The notes: generated by a model from the sequence alone, not told the origin. 64,000 nucleotides of DNA from Cryoendolithus antarcticus (GCA_002077065.1 NAJO01000072.1:62001-126000), one strand, 5' to 3'; positions 32,068-43,214 are shown, counted from the first letter of the stretch. Numbers and translations: made by a program.

Positions 32068-33317
32068 TAGCAGCTTGCTAGATGTTGGCATCGTTGTCCG
32101 GAAACTCGTTCCAGTGCGTCTGTTGCTGCTTCCGCATGGTACGCACCTCATCACTTCTATAGTGCATTCGCCGTGTCCATGGCCTATCTGTGCACACCTT
32201 GCGCACTTCTGTGGTTTAGTACATTAGTATGCCTTGTGCCCAGTCTCCTGACACCGGTAGCATAGATCTAGGCGGTTGTGTGGCTCGTACGGTTGGATAT
32301 ATGCTGATTCTCTAGCGACGTGGAAGTACTGCGCTTGTAGTACTCTGACTGCCTCACTCCCGGTCCAAACGTAGACAACCATAGATCCGTATGCCTTGCC
32401 CAAGTCCATGCGGCTGAGCCAGGCCAGCTTTGAGAGTTCTACCTTGTTCTCTTTGCTTAGTGTTTCTATTGCTTCCGGACGTATGTCGCCAGCTGTAGTA
32501 AGGCATTGCCGTGCGGTTGGCGTGGTCCACTTTGACCGGGTAGAGCTGGTCGCGCAGAACTCTTGTCCCTGCCCGGCTAATATTTTGTGCTGCCTCTTTC
32601 ACTTGAGCTAGTTCCGTCTTGTTCCTGCATATAATCCATACACGCTCTGCATTCTTTGCATCCTTAGTCACTGCGAGGCATCGCCATTTCTCCTGTTCTT
32701 CAACTGCACTCATTTCCGTCTCAACTGCCTTCCGGATTGCGCCGGGTTCACCTGGTCCTTCTCCACTTCCTCTACCCGCGAGGTGTCTACTATGCAGTAG
32801 AAGGTGTCCGTCATGTTCGAGGTTGTAGAGTCCATTGAGATGTCACGCAGGCCACTTGGTTGGCTTGTTGGTGGTGTACGTGCAACATTGGCGTACAATG
32901 CGGTACAGTTGTTCATATCGTGTACGGCTAGGATTGCTCCTGCAACGCTGTAACCACCTGTTTACGGATTGTTACGCCTATAATGTCTTTGATATGTTGT
33001 ACTTTGCTTGTAATTGCTGCTAGTGCGCTTGCTGTATGTTCTGCTTGCTGTTCTGACTTCACTGCTCTCTCTTCTGCCTTCACCGCTCTCTCCTCCATGG
33101 CAGCTAGTGCCTTCATTATCGCACTTAGGATGGCTACTGGGGCCTCCTTGGCTTGATCTGGACAATTGCTTATCGCTTTCTCCCCTCCAATACTTGCTTG
33201 CTCTTTTGCTTTTGCCAACGTACCCCAATACAGTCGCTTGTAGTCTACCACTGCCTGGGTAGCGGATCTCCTAGGTCGAATGGTGGTTGCGCCAGTACCC
33301 TCCCCTTCTGATGCCAT
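32068..33317 (-). pseudogene. LINE ORF1 (gag-like) with zinc knuckles
   Basis: ATG 33317 opens MASEGEGTGATTIRPRRSAT and a coiled-coil stretch (EERAVKAEERAVKSEQQAEH). After frame changes near 32930 and 32710 the RNA-binding part follows (EKWRCLAVTKDAKNAERVWI; LGKAYGSMVVYVWTGSEAVR), then zinc knuckles LCYRCQETGHKAY (TAA at 32226-32224, consistent with a former CAA) and CARCAQIGHGHGEC. The sequence ends at the TA where the Fot copy was inserted. ORF1 of Tad-like LINEs coats element RNA. The sequence between this and the RT lacks the endonuclease, so this LINE copy was already internally deleted or rearranged. Confidence 0.8.
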
Positions 33318-33934
33318 CGCACCTCCGCCAGGCGGTCACCTTGTTGCGCCACGAGAAGGTCGCGTGTAGTCGCTCGATAAGGCCCTCTGTGTATTTCCAC
33401 AGGCCCGTTGAGGTGAGCGACTGTCAATTCCTCCGTGGAGGATTTGGCCTGGGCATTCAGCTTAGTCATTCCGTGTACTGTCCAAGTGCTGACAAAGCAA
33501 GCAGTTTTGGTCAAGAGGTTCTTTATTTGATTCTGGTGTGGTTAAATGAGCACAGACCATGCGCCGCGGCGCATGGTCTGTGCCAAGTTTGGAGTGTCAG
33601 GTAACATTCAGCTAATGCTAAGATGCCTAAGAAATCAGTCCTGGTAAAGATGTCAAGCCCAGGGTTCTTGATGTGGAAGGTCTTGTGTGCCTTCTAGTAT
33701 TTTGTGAGGTGGAAACCCGGTTCTTAGGTGTGTTCTGAGGATAAGTAGCCTTTCCATTTGACGTGGTATCAATTTTTCTACTAGTCTTCAATTGTCTTGA
33801 CCTCAACAAAATTAGGTTCCCTAGGGTGAAGGTGGAAGTTGGTCTGGACTGTACTTGAAGGAGAAGCTGGTTGTGCTTGCACACCTCAGCGCTGATCGCC
33901 TGCTAGGGGAACAGATTCGCTAAGCATTGCCGCG
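33318..33934. other. LINE 5' side and intergenic sequence with a perfect palindrome
   Basis: Probably includes the LINE 5' UTR. Contains the 34-bp perfect palindrome at 33550-33583. No coding region that I can support. Confidence 0.4.
33550..33583. repeat. 34-bp perfect palindrome
   Basis: The half-site GCACAGACCATGCGCCG is followed directly by its exact reverse complement with no spacer. A loopless palindrome of this size is rare by chance and prone to deletion. It may be the joined ends of a lost element or a hairpin/protein-binding site. Confidence 0.9.
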
Positions 33935-35150
33935 TTGAACCATCTGGACATACGCAGGCAACCGGGCGGGTTCATCGGGGGCAGCATAGCCTTGCTTGTA
34001 ACCTTGTATCACAAGGGATATAGAGCAAGCGGGAAGGCAAAGCTAGTCTACCGCTACCTACTAGACAAGATTGGACGGCTACTTATGCATTACCTCTGGC
34101 TTGCAGCACCCTGTATTGAGCAGGTCCATATCCTAGCCGGCGGGACAGACGCAGGCAGCGCAATCTGGAAATGGGAGGCGCAACCGGAAGAGCAATGGCG
34201 GCCTGGTGAGGACGAGGAGGAGCCGGAGGCTGCAAAGGAGATAGAATAGACAGAGGACAGAGCGGGAGGTGAAGAGAGGGAGGTATCCAAGGTTTCCCAG
34301 CACGTAGACGGATTCGGAAACACAGACAGGCTCCGGATGGCAGTGTACCGCGAGACCGAGGATCGAATTGGCGTAGCGATTGGGGTAGCAAAGTGGAGGC
34401 AGATATATCCGGCATCGCAGAGAGAACTATGCGGGAACGCCGGGGTGAGGCAGGCAGTATACAAGATCCACGGCAGGAGGGGAGGCGAGATCGAACAGCA
34501 GACCGTTGAAGGTGTCCGGGCATCGCAGGCAAGCCATGTACTACAGACCGAGCAAACGGTATACGGAATGGAGATAACGGAGAACCTATGCACGCGGAGG
34601 AGTGAGAGGGAGCTATTTCAGATGGTAAGCGTGGACTGGCACCTGCTGTTGCGGTTCCAATTGGCGGTCGACATAGTTAATATTGATGGCGAGAGAGAAG
34701 CAGAGGCAGAGAGAGCAGCAGTCGAACTAAGAAGGTGGAGGAGGATGCGGGGATTTGATGTGTAAGCAGAGCTTTTACGCTACCACGGTAGGAAGGATGT
34801 CGAGTTGCGAGGCGTTCAAGTGGAGGCGTTTGCCGCAATCCGGATTGCACGCCATTCATACTTGCAATTATGCCAACGGAAGGGGGTAAGAGTCTGTTGT
34901 TCATGCTCTCATCTCGCCTGTCTTGCCTGTCTCGCCTGTTTTGGTCATGTCCCCCCATCTACCAGATTACTCACTTTGGCCCTATAGTCAAGCGCAGCAC
35001 CGCTACGCTTACTGCTGTCCTTGCAATGCACATTATTTGTTGGAAGCTGAGGATACTCAGACGTCCAGCCTCACCAATATCTCTATTGCAGGTACAGGAG
35101 GGTAGAATACAGGGACCCTCAGCCTCTCCAGCCACCTTAGTGAGAATGTA
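33935..35150 (+). pseudogene. OrsD-family RecQ-like helicase, middle to Walker A
   Basis: Reads LVTLYHKGYRASGKAKLVYR then LMHYLWLAAPCIEQVHILAG, the conserved middle of the fungal OrsD/RecQ-like family. TAG at 34247 (EIE stop TEDR) and TAA at 34763 (FDV stop AELLRYHGRKDVELRG) interrupt one continuous frame; both are explained by CAR codons changed to TAR. Between them, VAKWRQIYPASQRELCGNAG and VYGMEITENLCTRRSERELF match the pre-helicase part. After a one-base shift near 34862 comes LAIMPTEGGKSLLFML, a RecQ-type motif I/Walker A (GGKS at 34882-34893). The remaining helicase motifs are not readable and the frame is cut at 35152 by a solo LTR. No zinc finger is attached. Confidence 0.75.
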
Positions 35151-35152
35151 TG

Positions 35153-35341
35153 TGTTGTGAAATGAGTGAACAATAACTCTTGACTGGTCGGACACTACTT
35201 GCTTGTCTCTTCTATCGTAGTAAAGACTGTCGTTTATATAATTGAGATGCCGCCTAGGCAGCAATGCTCCTTCATAGGCAGCAACAATCCTGCGTAGGCA
35301 GCAGGCCTATACAGTCAGCATGTAGGAAGCAAATCACAACA
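35153..35341 (-). repeat. Solo LTR, copy 2, with 5-bp target duplication
   Basis: 189-bp LTR, inverted relative to the 28.1-kb copy. The plus-strand ends read TGTTGTGAAATGAG and AAATCACAACA. It is flanked by GTATG on both sides (35148-35152 and 35342-35346), a perfect 5-bp target site duplication typical of LTR retrotransposons. The internal part has been lost by LTR-LTR recombination. It interrupts the RecQ-like helicase remnant. Confidence 0.95.
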
Positions 35342-35346
35342 GTATG

Positions 35347-36031
35347 TACTCACCTTGCATTGGCTCTGATAGCCTGATCCATCAACTGATTCATAACTTG
35401 CACACCGTGTACGAGTTCATCGGAGAGGGCTATCTTCGTAGCTTCACGGAAGCAGAGGCGCGAGAGGGGGCCTCATCTAGCGACAAGTCTTCACGTTGGT
35501 ATGTGGGGAACTTTCCGGGTGGCGGCATGAGACGTGAATGTTCCTGGGATATACTACAGCGAACGGTGGAGCAACGATGGAGCCAAGGTTTCTGTGCCTC
35601 TTTGCCCTGGATCCTTTGCGAGCGTTGGCGTCTCTGGGATCTCGAGACCATAATACCCATGACATGACGGTGAGTCCCGTTGACATGACAGTAAGTCCCG
35701 CTACGTCAAGTAGTACTACACTTATTAGAGAGCCCTGCTACGCCTGGACCGCATCAATTCGATTCCAACGCTTGCCGGCTCTGCAAGGGCGAAATGTCCT
35801 CTTTGCAAATCAGCGTGCTTCACCCAAAGTCACTATGTGATCGTTCCAGCTTGACTACCACGTGATGATAGATGAATTCTCTAGGCGTGCTTTGTTGTTG
35901 CCCTTTGAGGCTATACAGAGGGCGGAGATATCTGTGCTCTGGATGTTCAACAAGTAGCTTCCAGACCAATCAATCTGGTACAAATGGCGGACTTTCACAC
36001 TCGTTTCAATTGCCGCATCTCTTCAAGTCCC
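35347..36031. other. Right side of the LTR insertion and LINE 3' flank
   Basis: Contains short open frames but nothing that I can name. The last bases (GCATCTCTTCAAGTCCCTA) match the LINE tail seen at 22415-22436 and continue after the pogo element at 38115, so a 5'-truncated LINE tail begins here. Confidence 0.4.
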
Positions 36032-36033
36032 TA

Positions 36034-36092
36034 ACGTGAATCACGGTCCAGTGGCCAATACGGTCCAGTGGCCAGCTAGGCCTAATTTGGCA
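36034..36092 (+). repeat. Left 59-bp TIR of the 36-kb pogo element
   Basis: Exact inverted partner of 38056-38114; contains a doubled CGGTCCAGTGGCC motif. Confidence 0.95.
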
Positions 36093-36177
36093 ATACATAT
36101 TGCTGATCATATGAGTACTTTTTGGTGAGGCATTGCAACATAGGGGAGTGGCATTGTGGAGTACTTTTTGTGGCATT

Positions 36178-37977
36178 TCATGCTGCACTTTGTATACATC
36201 GTCGCCTAGTGTGACCTTGCACTCCACAGGTACTGCAAGTTGGTGCTTTGCGAGCAAGCCTGGCCATGACAGCCCCCCCTGCCCCCTCTGTGATAGCAAC
36301 CCCTCCCTGCCCTTCATCTCCAGCCCCTCCCTGTCCCTCCACCCCTGACTCCCTTGCCTCCCCTGTTATAGCTTGTATACGCTCTCTTGTACGCTCCGCT
36401 GCAGCAGTAGTGCGCTTCTCCTTTGCCTCAGCCTTCTTTGTAGCACGCTCTACTACAGCACGCTCTTTTTGTTTTCTCTCCACTTCCCCATGTTCAGCCA
36501 CTGAAATCGCCTCTCCCTTGTATTCCAATGTTCTCCTCTTTTTAGACCTCCGCATGTGCACGTTTCATTAGCTTGCTGGAGCATGCTCAATTCCGATGCC
36601 ATCATGGCTATCTCAGCTGCCACAGCCTGAGCACCCTTTGTGAATTGTGTAAGGGATTCTAGGAGTGGTGTAGGTGAGCTGCTTTGGTGTCTTTGGAGTC
36701 GCTGTTTGAGGGAGTCTGACTGTCTGTCAAAGTGGTACACAGTGCGTGGAGTTCTGCACTCCCAGGACGGTTGTGAGGTAAGTGCAGGGAGCTGAGGAGT
36801 AAGCTGAGGAGTATGATCCTCATTATAGGGAGTGCCATCCTCGTCAGGATAGCCAGGTCCAAGGTCATCCAAAACTGTGTTGGGATTCATGGGTACAAGC
36901 CAGCTCCACGGAATCCTGCTTGCACATTGCCTACTGTAAGTGAGAGAGGCAAGCTCTGAGAGATACCTGTAATGAAATCCTGCTTAGTAACATGGTGAAA
37001 ATGATTGCGTATCAGATGCTCGTTGAACTTAGAGAACATTCGCTTCAAAGGATAAAAGCATCCAAAGTCCATAGGCTGCAGCATATGCGATGAATGTGGA
37101 GGCATCCAGGCTAAGTAGATTTTGTGCTCTTCACAGAAATCTCTGAATCGAGGTGTCAAATGACTTCCGTGATTATCGAGGACAAGGAGGCGTGGTTCCT
37201 CAGTTTTTGTGTGCATCTCAAAGTGTCGAATCCATTGCATGCCAATTTCATCCGTAGTCCAGCCATGATCACTGATTGCAAAGCGCCATTCAGAGGGCAA
37301 GGTATCAAACCATCTTGAGTCGTATGTCTTGCCTTTCATAACCAAAAATGGCGGGATTATGGAGCCGTCTGCACATGCACCCTGAACAAGTGTAACCCAC
37401 TCTGTATTAGTTGGCTTTGTCTGTTTTGGCCGGCCTATGCGATCTGAGCAGGTTACTACAGTTGAAGCGCTGATCTGGCCCATTTGGAAGCCAGTTTCGT
37501 CGAAATTGTAGAGCCTCTTTACAGTATTGATATTGTAGCATTTGACCATATTATCAACGAGGGTAAACCACTTCTTGACTTGCTTTGGATCCTCGCATTG
37601 ATGCCCTGATATTCGTAAACCATGCCACGCCGCGCCGAGAGTTGTGCGGTTCGCTTTATAAACGCATAAGGCCAATTTATTCCAACCTGTTGCGCTCTGC
37701 GTGCTGCAAGTATCGCGTTTGCGATCTCCCGAACAATAGCATAGCTCGGCGGTAGTCCACACTTGTCAAGGGCAAGTACCTTTTCAATGAGAACAAGTTC
37801 TTCGGCTTTACATAGACGTGTGGTCTTTTTGGCGGTTGCGCGATCTGCAATGCCTTTTAGGCGGCGGCGGAGTGTTGTTCTTGGCACGTTGAATACGTTG
37901 GCGGCCACTGCGACGCTTTGGAATTGGTTCAAGTGTATGGCGTTCACCGCTAGGGCAACGCGGCCTTCTGAAGTCAT
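36178..37977 (-). pseudogene. Pogo-type transposase with three frame breaks
   Basis: ATG 37977 reads MTSEGRVALAVNAIHLNQFQ and the psq-type HTH AVAANVFNVPRTTLRRRLKG, then GINWPYAFIKRTAQLSARRG. A one-base change near 37600 leads to CEDPKQVKKWFTLVDNMVKC, LYNFDETGFQMG (first Asp), WVTLVQGACADGSIIPPFLV, LLVLDNHGSHLTPRFRDFC (second Asp), MPPHSSHMLQPMDFGCFYPL (third Asp, DFG). Another shift near 36890 (GAGLYP to MNPNTVLDDLGPGYP) and a third near 36555 (within an A run) reach a C-terminal basic tail with a zinc knuckle (CSTCGVQGHTRRRC) ending at 36178. All three catalytic aspartates are intact and no C-to-T stop is seen, so only small indels separate it from a full-length protein of about 600 residues. 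Confidence 0.85.
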
Positions 37978-38055
37978 GTTTAGCAAGTACAAACTATGTG
38001 TTGATTAGACAATTTGGAACTGATGTTCTGCAGCATCCCCATTAGGCCTAAGTAC

Positions 38056-38114
38056 TGCCAAATTAGGCCTAGCTGGCCACTGGACCGTATTGGCCACTGG
38101 ACCGTGATTCACGT
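38056..38114 (-). repeat. Right 59-bp TIR of the 36-kb pogo element
   Basis: Exact inverted partner of 36034-36092, followed by TA. Confidence 0.95.
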
Positions 38115-38150
38115 TAGCGCCGAGCGGAATAAAGCATTCATTCATTAAGG
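38115..38150 (+). repeat. LINE 3' tail, split by the pogo element
   Basis: TAGCGCCGAGCGGAATAAAG then an ATTC run, matching the tail at 22430-22470. Its left part ends at 36033. Confidence 0.75.
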
Positions 38151-38226
38151 GACGAGTATTGCTAATGTTATCGCAATTTGGAGTCACAAGGCTCCGAAGT
38201 TGAGACCAGCTCCTACACACGCTCTT

Positions 38227-39492
38227 TCACTCTGAACTGCTACTAGCACTACTATGCAGGCTTGCACGCCACCGAGTCCACGCCTTTATCGAACTGCGAA
38301 CGCGCGTGCAATATCCAAGTCCAACCCGAATCGCCTGCCACTCCTTTTGACCGCAGGTCGCTGCAGTGACAATAGCGCAGCCTTCGGTCTGTAGGATATC
38401 TCGGATACCATTGCACGCCTCTGCTTCATAACGCCTCGCCGGTTGCTCCTTGTACCACTTAAAAACAATCGCTAGGAGATCAGCCGCCGAGCTCTGAGAG
38501 CGTGGCGAGTGCACAGGACTCGAGTCGATGCGGTATCCATCAGCTCCATCTCTCTGCTGCACTTCAGGTGGCCGATGTGGAGGAGCAAGACTACCTAGGC
38601 CACCCATGTGGTTAGGGATGTCTACAGGTCGCTCGCTACCAGCGCTCTGCGGCCTCTTATACCTCGATCTAGAAGAGTGGTTGGTGGCCTTTCTCCGCTA
38701 GTTCTCAATCATCATCTACTGATGCATCGCAGGAGTAGGTATCTCAACAGTACACCGCCTAGAGCGGATGCCTTCGGTCCAGGTTGTAGACATGCTAGCA
38801 AAGATATTCAGGTAGTACTGCCGCTCATCACGCATGACACAGTAACACAACTGCGAATATCGAGGGCAGTTCTTATCTATACAGATCCAGTGAGTTTACA
38901 CGGTATCTGTAGATACCGGAGCACCCTCATCCCCTTCTGCATTGCGAGCCAGTTGACTACAAGCCTGCTGAATTGCGAGCGTAGCGAGCTGATTGTTTGT
39001 AGCACATCGACGACGACTACCACCACGTTGGGTAGGCAGTACAGTCGGAGCCGCAACGGTGTGAGGCTGTACGATAAGATTGACCTCCGGTTTGCCCTCA
39101 ACATACCAGCCCTTGATGAAGTGAATCAGTAGTGGGAAGTCGGTGAGTTCACCAGCACGTAGGCTGTGCTTTGCGAGGCTCTGATACCCAGCGAGCGACT
39201 TGATTTGCTTGAGGCCATAATCTGGCACAAGAGCGAGCTGTGCGTTAATCCACTCCTTCACCTCATGCATTGGGCTATGCCGCAGCTCAGGGCTATACTG
39301 ACGTGGCGTTGACTCTAGGTCTTCCTTCCTATGCACGATCCCGCATTGATGGGTATACGTGAACACCGTGGTCACTGCCTTTGGCGTGCCATCCATATCA
39401 AGGCCCTCCGCCTCATCTTCAACACCTCCGGCTGCAGCCGCTCTTGTGCGAGCGGTATCCTTCAGCTGCATTAGCGGGCGATGAAGCGACAC
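38227..39492 (-). pseudogene. Unnamed repeated fungal family, copy 2
   Basis: Paralogue of the minus-strand gene at 24165-22616. A 198-codon open block (39492-38896) includes MHEVKEWINAQLALVPDYGL, KSLAGYQSLAKHSLRAGELT, VAAPTVLPTQRGGSRRRC and ATNNQLATLAIQQACSQLA. After a TAA at 38898 the same frame continues with the Cys block WICIDKNCPRYSQLCYC, and a last block from 38607 reads LAIVFKWYKEQPARRYEAEA ... SSIKAWTRWRASLHSSA. Conserved between the copies are the AAPT..LP...R.ATNNQ segment, a W-x-C-x4-C...L-C-Y zinc-like motif and the Trp-rich end. Function unknown. The N-terminal basic region seen in copy 1 is not clear here. Confidence 0.6.
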
Positions 39493-41000
39493 GCTGGAGT
39501 CACCAGATTCAAGGCCAAGGTCACGGAGCTCGGGTCTCTAATGAGGTGGACTTGATTGGATATCAATGGCAGCGGTAACAGCACGATCACCTACACATCG
39601 GATGATATAGTTGAATGTATCGTGCTTCATAGTGCCGCAGCTACATAGCCATTTGCTCAAGAGCTGTAGAAATGGGGCTGATGCAATGCCAGTGTTGCTG
39701 ATTCTACTAAGACCTCAGGCATAAACTCACAAAGTCAGGACATCAAGGTCTACCAAATGCACCTCAGCAGCTATCTCCTACAAAAGCTCGTAACCACTCT
39801 TACTGAACCATCCCTCCGCACTCTAGCACATACAGCATTTACAACAAGACTCTGATAGTCTCCCAAGCAAAGGTAATACTCCACGTCATCGACATGGCGA
39901 CGGGTCCCCGCCTTGAGCACGTTGGATGACTGTTCGATTGGAGTCAGATCCGTTGAACAGGCATGCAGAGACTCAAGCTTTATCCCAGCCTCTTCGATGA
40001 TAACTACGGGGCCGTAACGATGCCTTGAGTGCTATGACTGCTGATGGTAGTGACGAGGATGAAAATGCCTTTGTGTTGTCATTTACCACATGCAGGTGCA
40101 GGCTGAGTCAGCGTGGTAGACTACTTCTTGCACTGCAAACACTCTTACATACAACAACAACAACATAATGATACCTTTGGCGCACTTGGCTACGTTCACA
40201 TGACCAACATTTTGTACGGCAGCGCGGACACATGCTAGCGCGAGATCCTCAAATTGTCTAAAAATAAACATTCTGAGACCGGCTAACACATAGTATTGAG
40301 AGAGTAGCTATCTTTCTGCCTAGGGCCGCATGAGGCGTTAATCCTTGTGTTCAATGATCTCCCGCGACCATGCAAAAGTCATGTCTCATCTCTCCATCAC
40401 TTGCTCTCTTTCCTCATATTAAGAACCAGCTCCAGCACTAGTAATATCTACGGGGAAGGAGGGCGGCTGCAGCAGAGACGCAGAGGCGAAACTCTGTTAC
40501 ATAAAACACTCACATCGTGCACTCCATATTCAGCTTGGGATAACTCTTGAATTACAGCAGACAGTCGGTGCTGATACGATACAGGGTAAATCTTGAACGC
40601 CCACATCGCTAGTATCAGCCATGAAGCGCTACAGGGACATGGGAACAGTAGAAGCTGTTGTTCGTGGGAACATGGCCAAGCGCAACCAATGTATCATACC
40701 GACGATGTTATTTTCCACTATGTAAGAGCCAGTATATCTGCAAAGGTAAGAGCAAAAGAACTCTGATGACTCGGCTCAGATGCAGAGGCATACGGAAAAT
40801 AGCGAAAGCCGCAGCTAAAAATCTGAGGACCGACTTTTAGAAATTGGCATTGCGAGACTCGATTCCTGTATGTTTCGGGAAGTACTTTGCCAGCCCTGTC
40901 GATCAACGTACGGCGACAACCATCTCCATCCTGTCAAGCAGATCAATATACCATACCGTATATAAGGACTGTGTCAGGGTGCTTACGAAAAGGAGCCAAT
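39493..41000. other. No gene seen
   Basis: Short frames only. The left end may hold the decayed N-terminus of the adjacent family member. No TIR, LTR or RNA gene recognised. Confidence 0.35.
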
Positions 41001-41355
41001 TCAGTCGATATCCAGTATCTCTCTTGCACGTTGTTCTTCAGTTGCAAGGCAAAGCCAGATCCTGATGGCCCGGATCGGATCATCGGTAGTCTGGCTCCCA
41101 AGAAGGCATTCCTGCAATTCCAGTTCCCCAAAAGTCTTTGTGTGGTTCTGAATGACTGCTCTTTGTTCTGGTGCATCTAGTGGCTCAATCCACTGCAGGG
41201 CTGCGTGGACTTGGGGCAAGATCATTCTCTGACAATCCTGGATCTTGCGTATTTCCAACACGACACTGCCAAGGTAGGCAAGATCGGCATTTCGTGATGT
41301 GGGAGGGCAGTTCGTGCTTGGAGGCATTAGGGTTACTTTCTGGACTGAGGAAAGC
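41001..41355 (-). CDS. Hypothetical protein fragment
   Basis: An open minus-strand frame of about 115 codons has a natural-looking composition (LAYLGSVVLEIRKIQDCQRM, ILPQVHAALQWIEPLDAPEQ, RAVIQNHTKTFGELELQECL, IRAIRIWLCLATEEQRAREI). The frame stays open further upstream to 41582, but that part looks random; a start near ATG 41332 (MPPSTNCPPTSRNADLAYLG) is most plausible. No family recognised; mostly helical. Could be a real small gene or the end of a decayed one. Confidence 0.35.
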
Positions 41356-41582
41356 TTTGCTGCAGTATGACAAGGCAGTGGACAGTAACATGTATACACG
41401 CTCGTAAAGCTGCGAGCCTGTGCCGCCCGGGACAATGTGTCATCACAGGAAGTGTGGATCTCATCGCAACGGGCTATATCACTACACCGCGCCGCATCAG
41501 TACAGTACTCCCGTCGAACTTCATATGTGAGCTGGCACGAGTGACGAAAAGTGGATCCGGCGTTGAGTGACCCAAATGGCAC

Positions 41583-43160
41583 ATTTTCTTAGCGTTGTAT
41601 AAGGCCCAAGCCTCCGCATTCCGCTCCCGCGCGCGCCAACGGTGATCTGTCGTTCTTGCGTGCGCAGATAATCCCAACGGCGCAAGGCACAGAGCACTGT
41701 GCATCCCGCAGTAGCTACAGTGCTTATCGAGATCGGATCATCATGCCAAACTTCCCTGATGTGAGCAAGACTGGTCATGATAAAGCTACGAGCCATTGAC
41801 ATGGACATGTCTACGCACATGATACGATGGTCGCTTCTACTGTGTGCAGCTGCGGAGTATTTCCTCGGATGTACTGCTGCACCTAAGCGACAACGTACCC
41901 CGGTTTCCAGTGCGTTATGCCAAGCGCCATGTCTAGCTCGTGCGCCACGCTTGCGGATCTTACTGGTGCAGTTTGACAACGTGCAGAAGAGACCAGGGAA
42001 TATTTATATTAGCAGTACATGAACATGGATACTGCAGTAAAATTAGCGTTCACTACTTACGCGCGCCGCATCTATCCTGATACAGATCTTCGACACCCCG
42101 CGGATATGCCTGCTCTTCGGGTTTACTGCCAACGTTTCTATCGCAGGTTACACGCTTCGAGCTCGCTCCCTTGCTCGGAGGAGATTGAACCGGTGACACG
42201 TGCTCGATCCCAGGGGAACCGCCGATTGTCAACGCGTTGATTGCTTGTTCAACACCCTGACCCTATAGAATAAGGTCTTTATGTGAAGGAGTAATTATCC
42301 AGGAAGGACACCCTGTTCTCCTACACTTTCAATGTCTATATCCAATTTGGTGTGGAACACACCTCCATCTCTTGCTGACATGGTCTTTGATCTATTTATC
42401 TCATCAAAAGGCAATTTATTGCCGGTTCATGTGTACTTTGCGCTCATTCAGGTGTGCATCTGCGCTACAAACTCAGTGATTCGACCACGGGGAAAGTCGT
42501 GAACATTTCGAAAATAGGCGATACCCACAGATACTCCATCCGAGCCGTTTCGGCCGGTGTATGTATAGATTACTTGGCAATTGCGTGGCCATTTGCGTGC
42601 AAGCGTAGACTGATGAACCTCCTGCAGTATGTTGTGTATCCCCTGCATGTTCCATAAAATACTCCTTGTGACAAAACCCGTTCTCTTGAGCCTCGCACAT
42701 AGCTCATTCTTGGTCAGTCAAGACTTCTAATCAGACGTCGTCATACTTACGACACAGCAACTGCTGCTGGAGAGTGCCGTCGCTACAGTAGTCAAAATTT
42801 GTTGTATGCAATGCCATGGACGCGCCTGCTGCATTTATACCAACGATCATTCCAGAGCTTCAGCAACGAGCAGCCGTTGTCTTAATGACAGTTGCCGATC
42901 GAGAGAATCGAGTGCGGAACCTCATGACATACATGGCCGCAGCTAGATTGTATTTTCACCATGTTATGGCTGTCTCGTATCAAACGTTCATCACAATCGG
43001 TTCTTAATCAGTCAAACAGGTGATCTATCGCCAGTGCGTTGAACTCGACGGCTGTCTTGCGTTGGGATGTTGATCGACTCGAAGAGGAAGCGCAGACTTG
43101 TGAGCATAGCAAGACCGCTTGTGAGATCGCAGGAAGTGGAGCAGTGAAGGGCGATATTGG
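41583..43160. other. No gene supported
   Basis: Several short frames (for example 41777-42022, 42816-43007) without recognisable similarity or a conserved look. No repeats found. Confidence 0.35.
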
Positions 43161-43214
43161 GAGAAAGGCAAATTTCATGCGCTAGGAGCTTTCCACGAGG
43201 ACCTTACACTCATG

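Larger units (their letters stand above)
36034..38114 (-). mobile_element. Pogo-type transposon with perfect 59-bp TIRs, inside a LINE tail
   Basis: 2081-bp element. Left TIR 36034-36092 and right TIR 38056-38114 are exact reverse complements over 59 bp (start ACGTGAATCACGGTCCAGTG). Each TIR has two copies of CGGTCCAGTGGCC 17 bp apart. TA duplications flank it (36032-36033 and 38115-38116). Joining the flanks restores a LINE 3' end (TTCAAGTCCC-TA-GCGCCGAGCGG), which fixes the order of insertion. Identical TIRs point to a recent insertion, or a site protected from mutation. Confidence 0.95.

Noticed and set aside
33550..33583. Helitron 3' hairpin
   Set aside because: No CTRR end follows the palindrome, it has no loop, and no Rep/helicase of Helitron type was seen.
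34083..34593. Long minus-strand frames opposite the helicase remnant
   Set aside because: Shadows of the plus strand, where the YHKGY, YLWL and Walker A motifs lie.
41474..41979. Minus-strand open frame of about 150 codons
   Set aside because: Arg/Ser/Thr-rich random composition, overlaps equally long frames, no motif.
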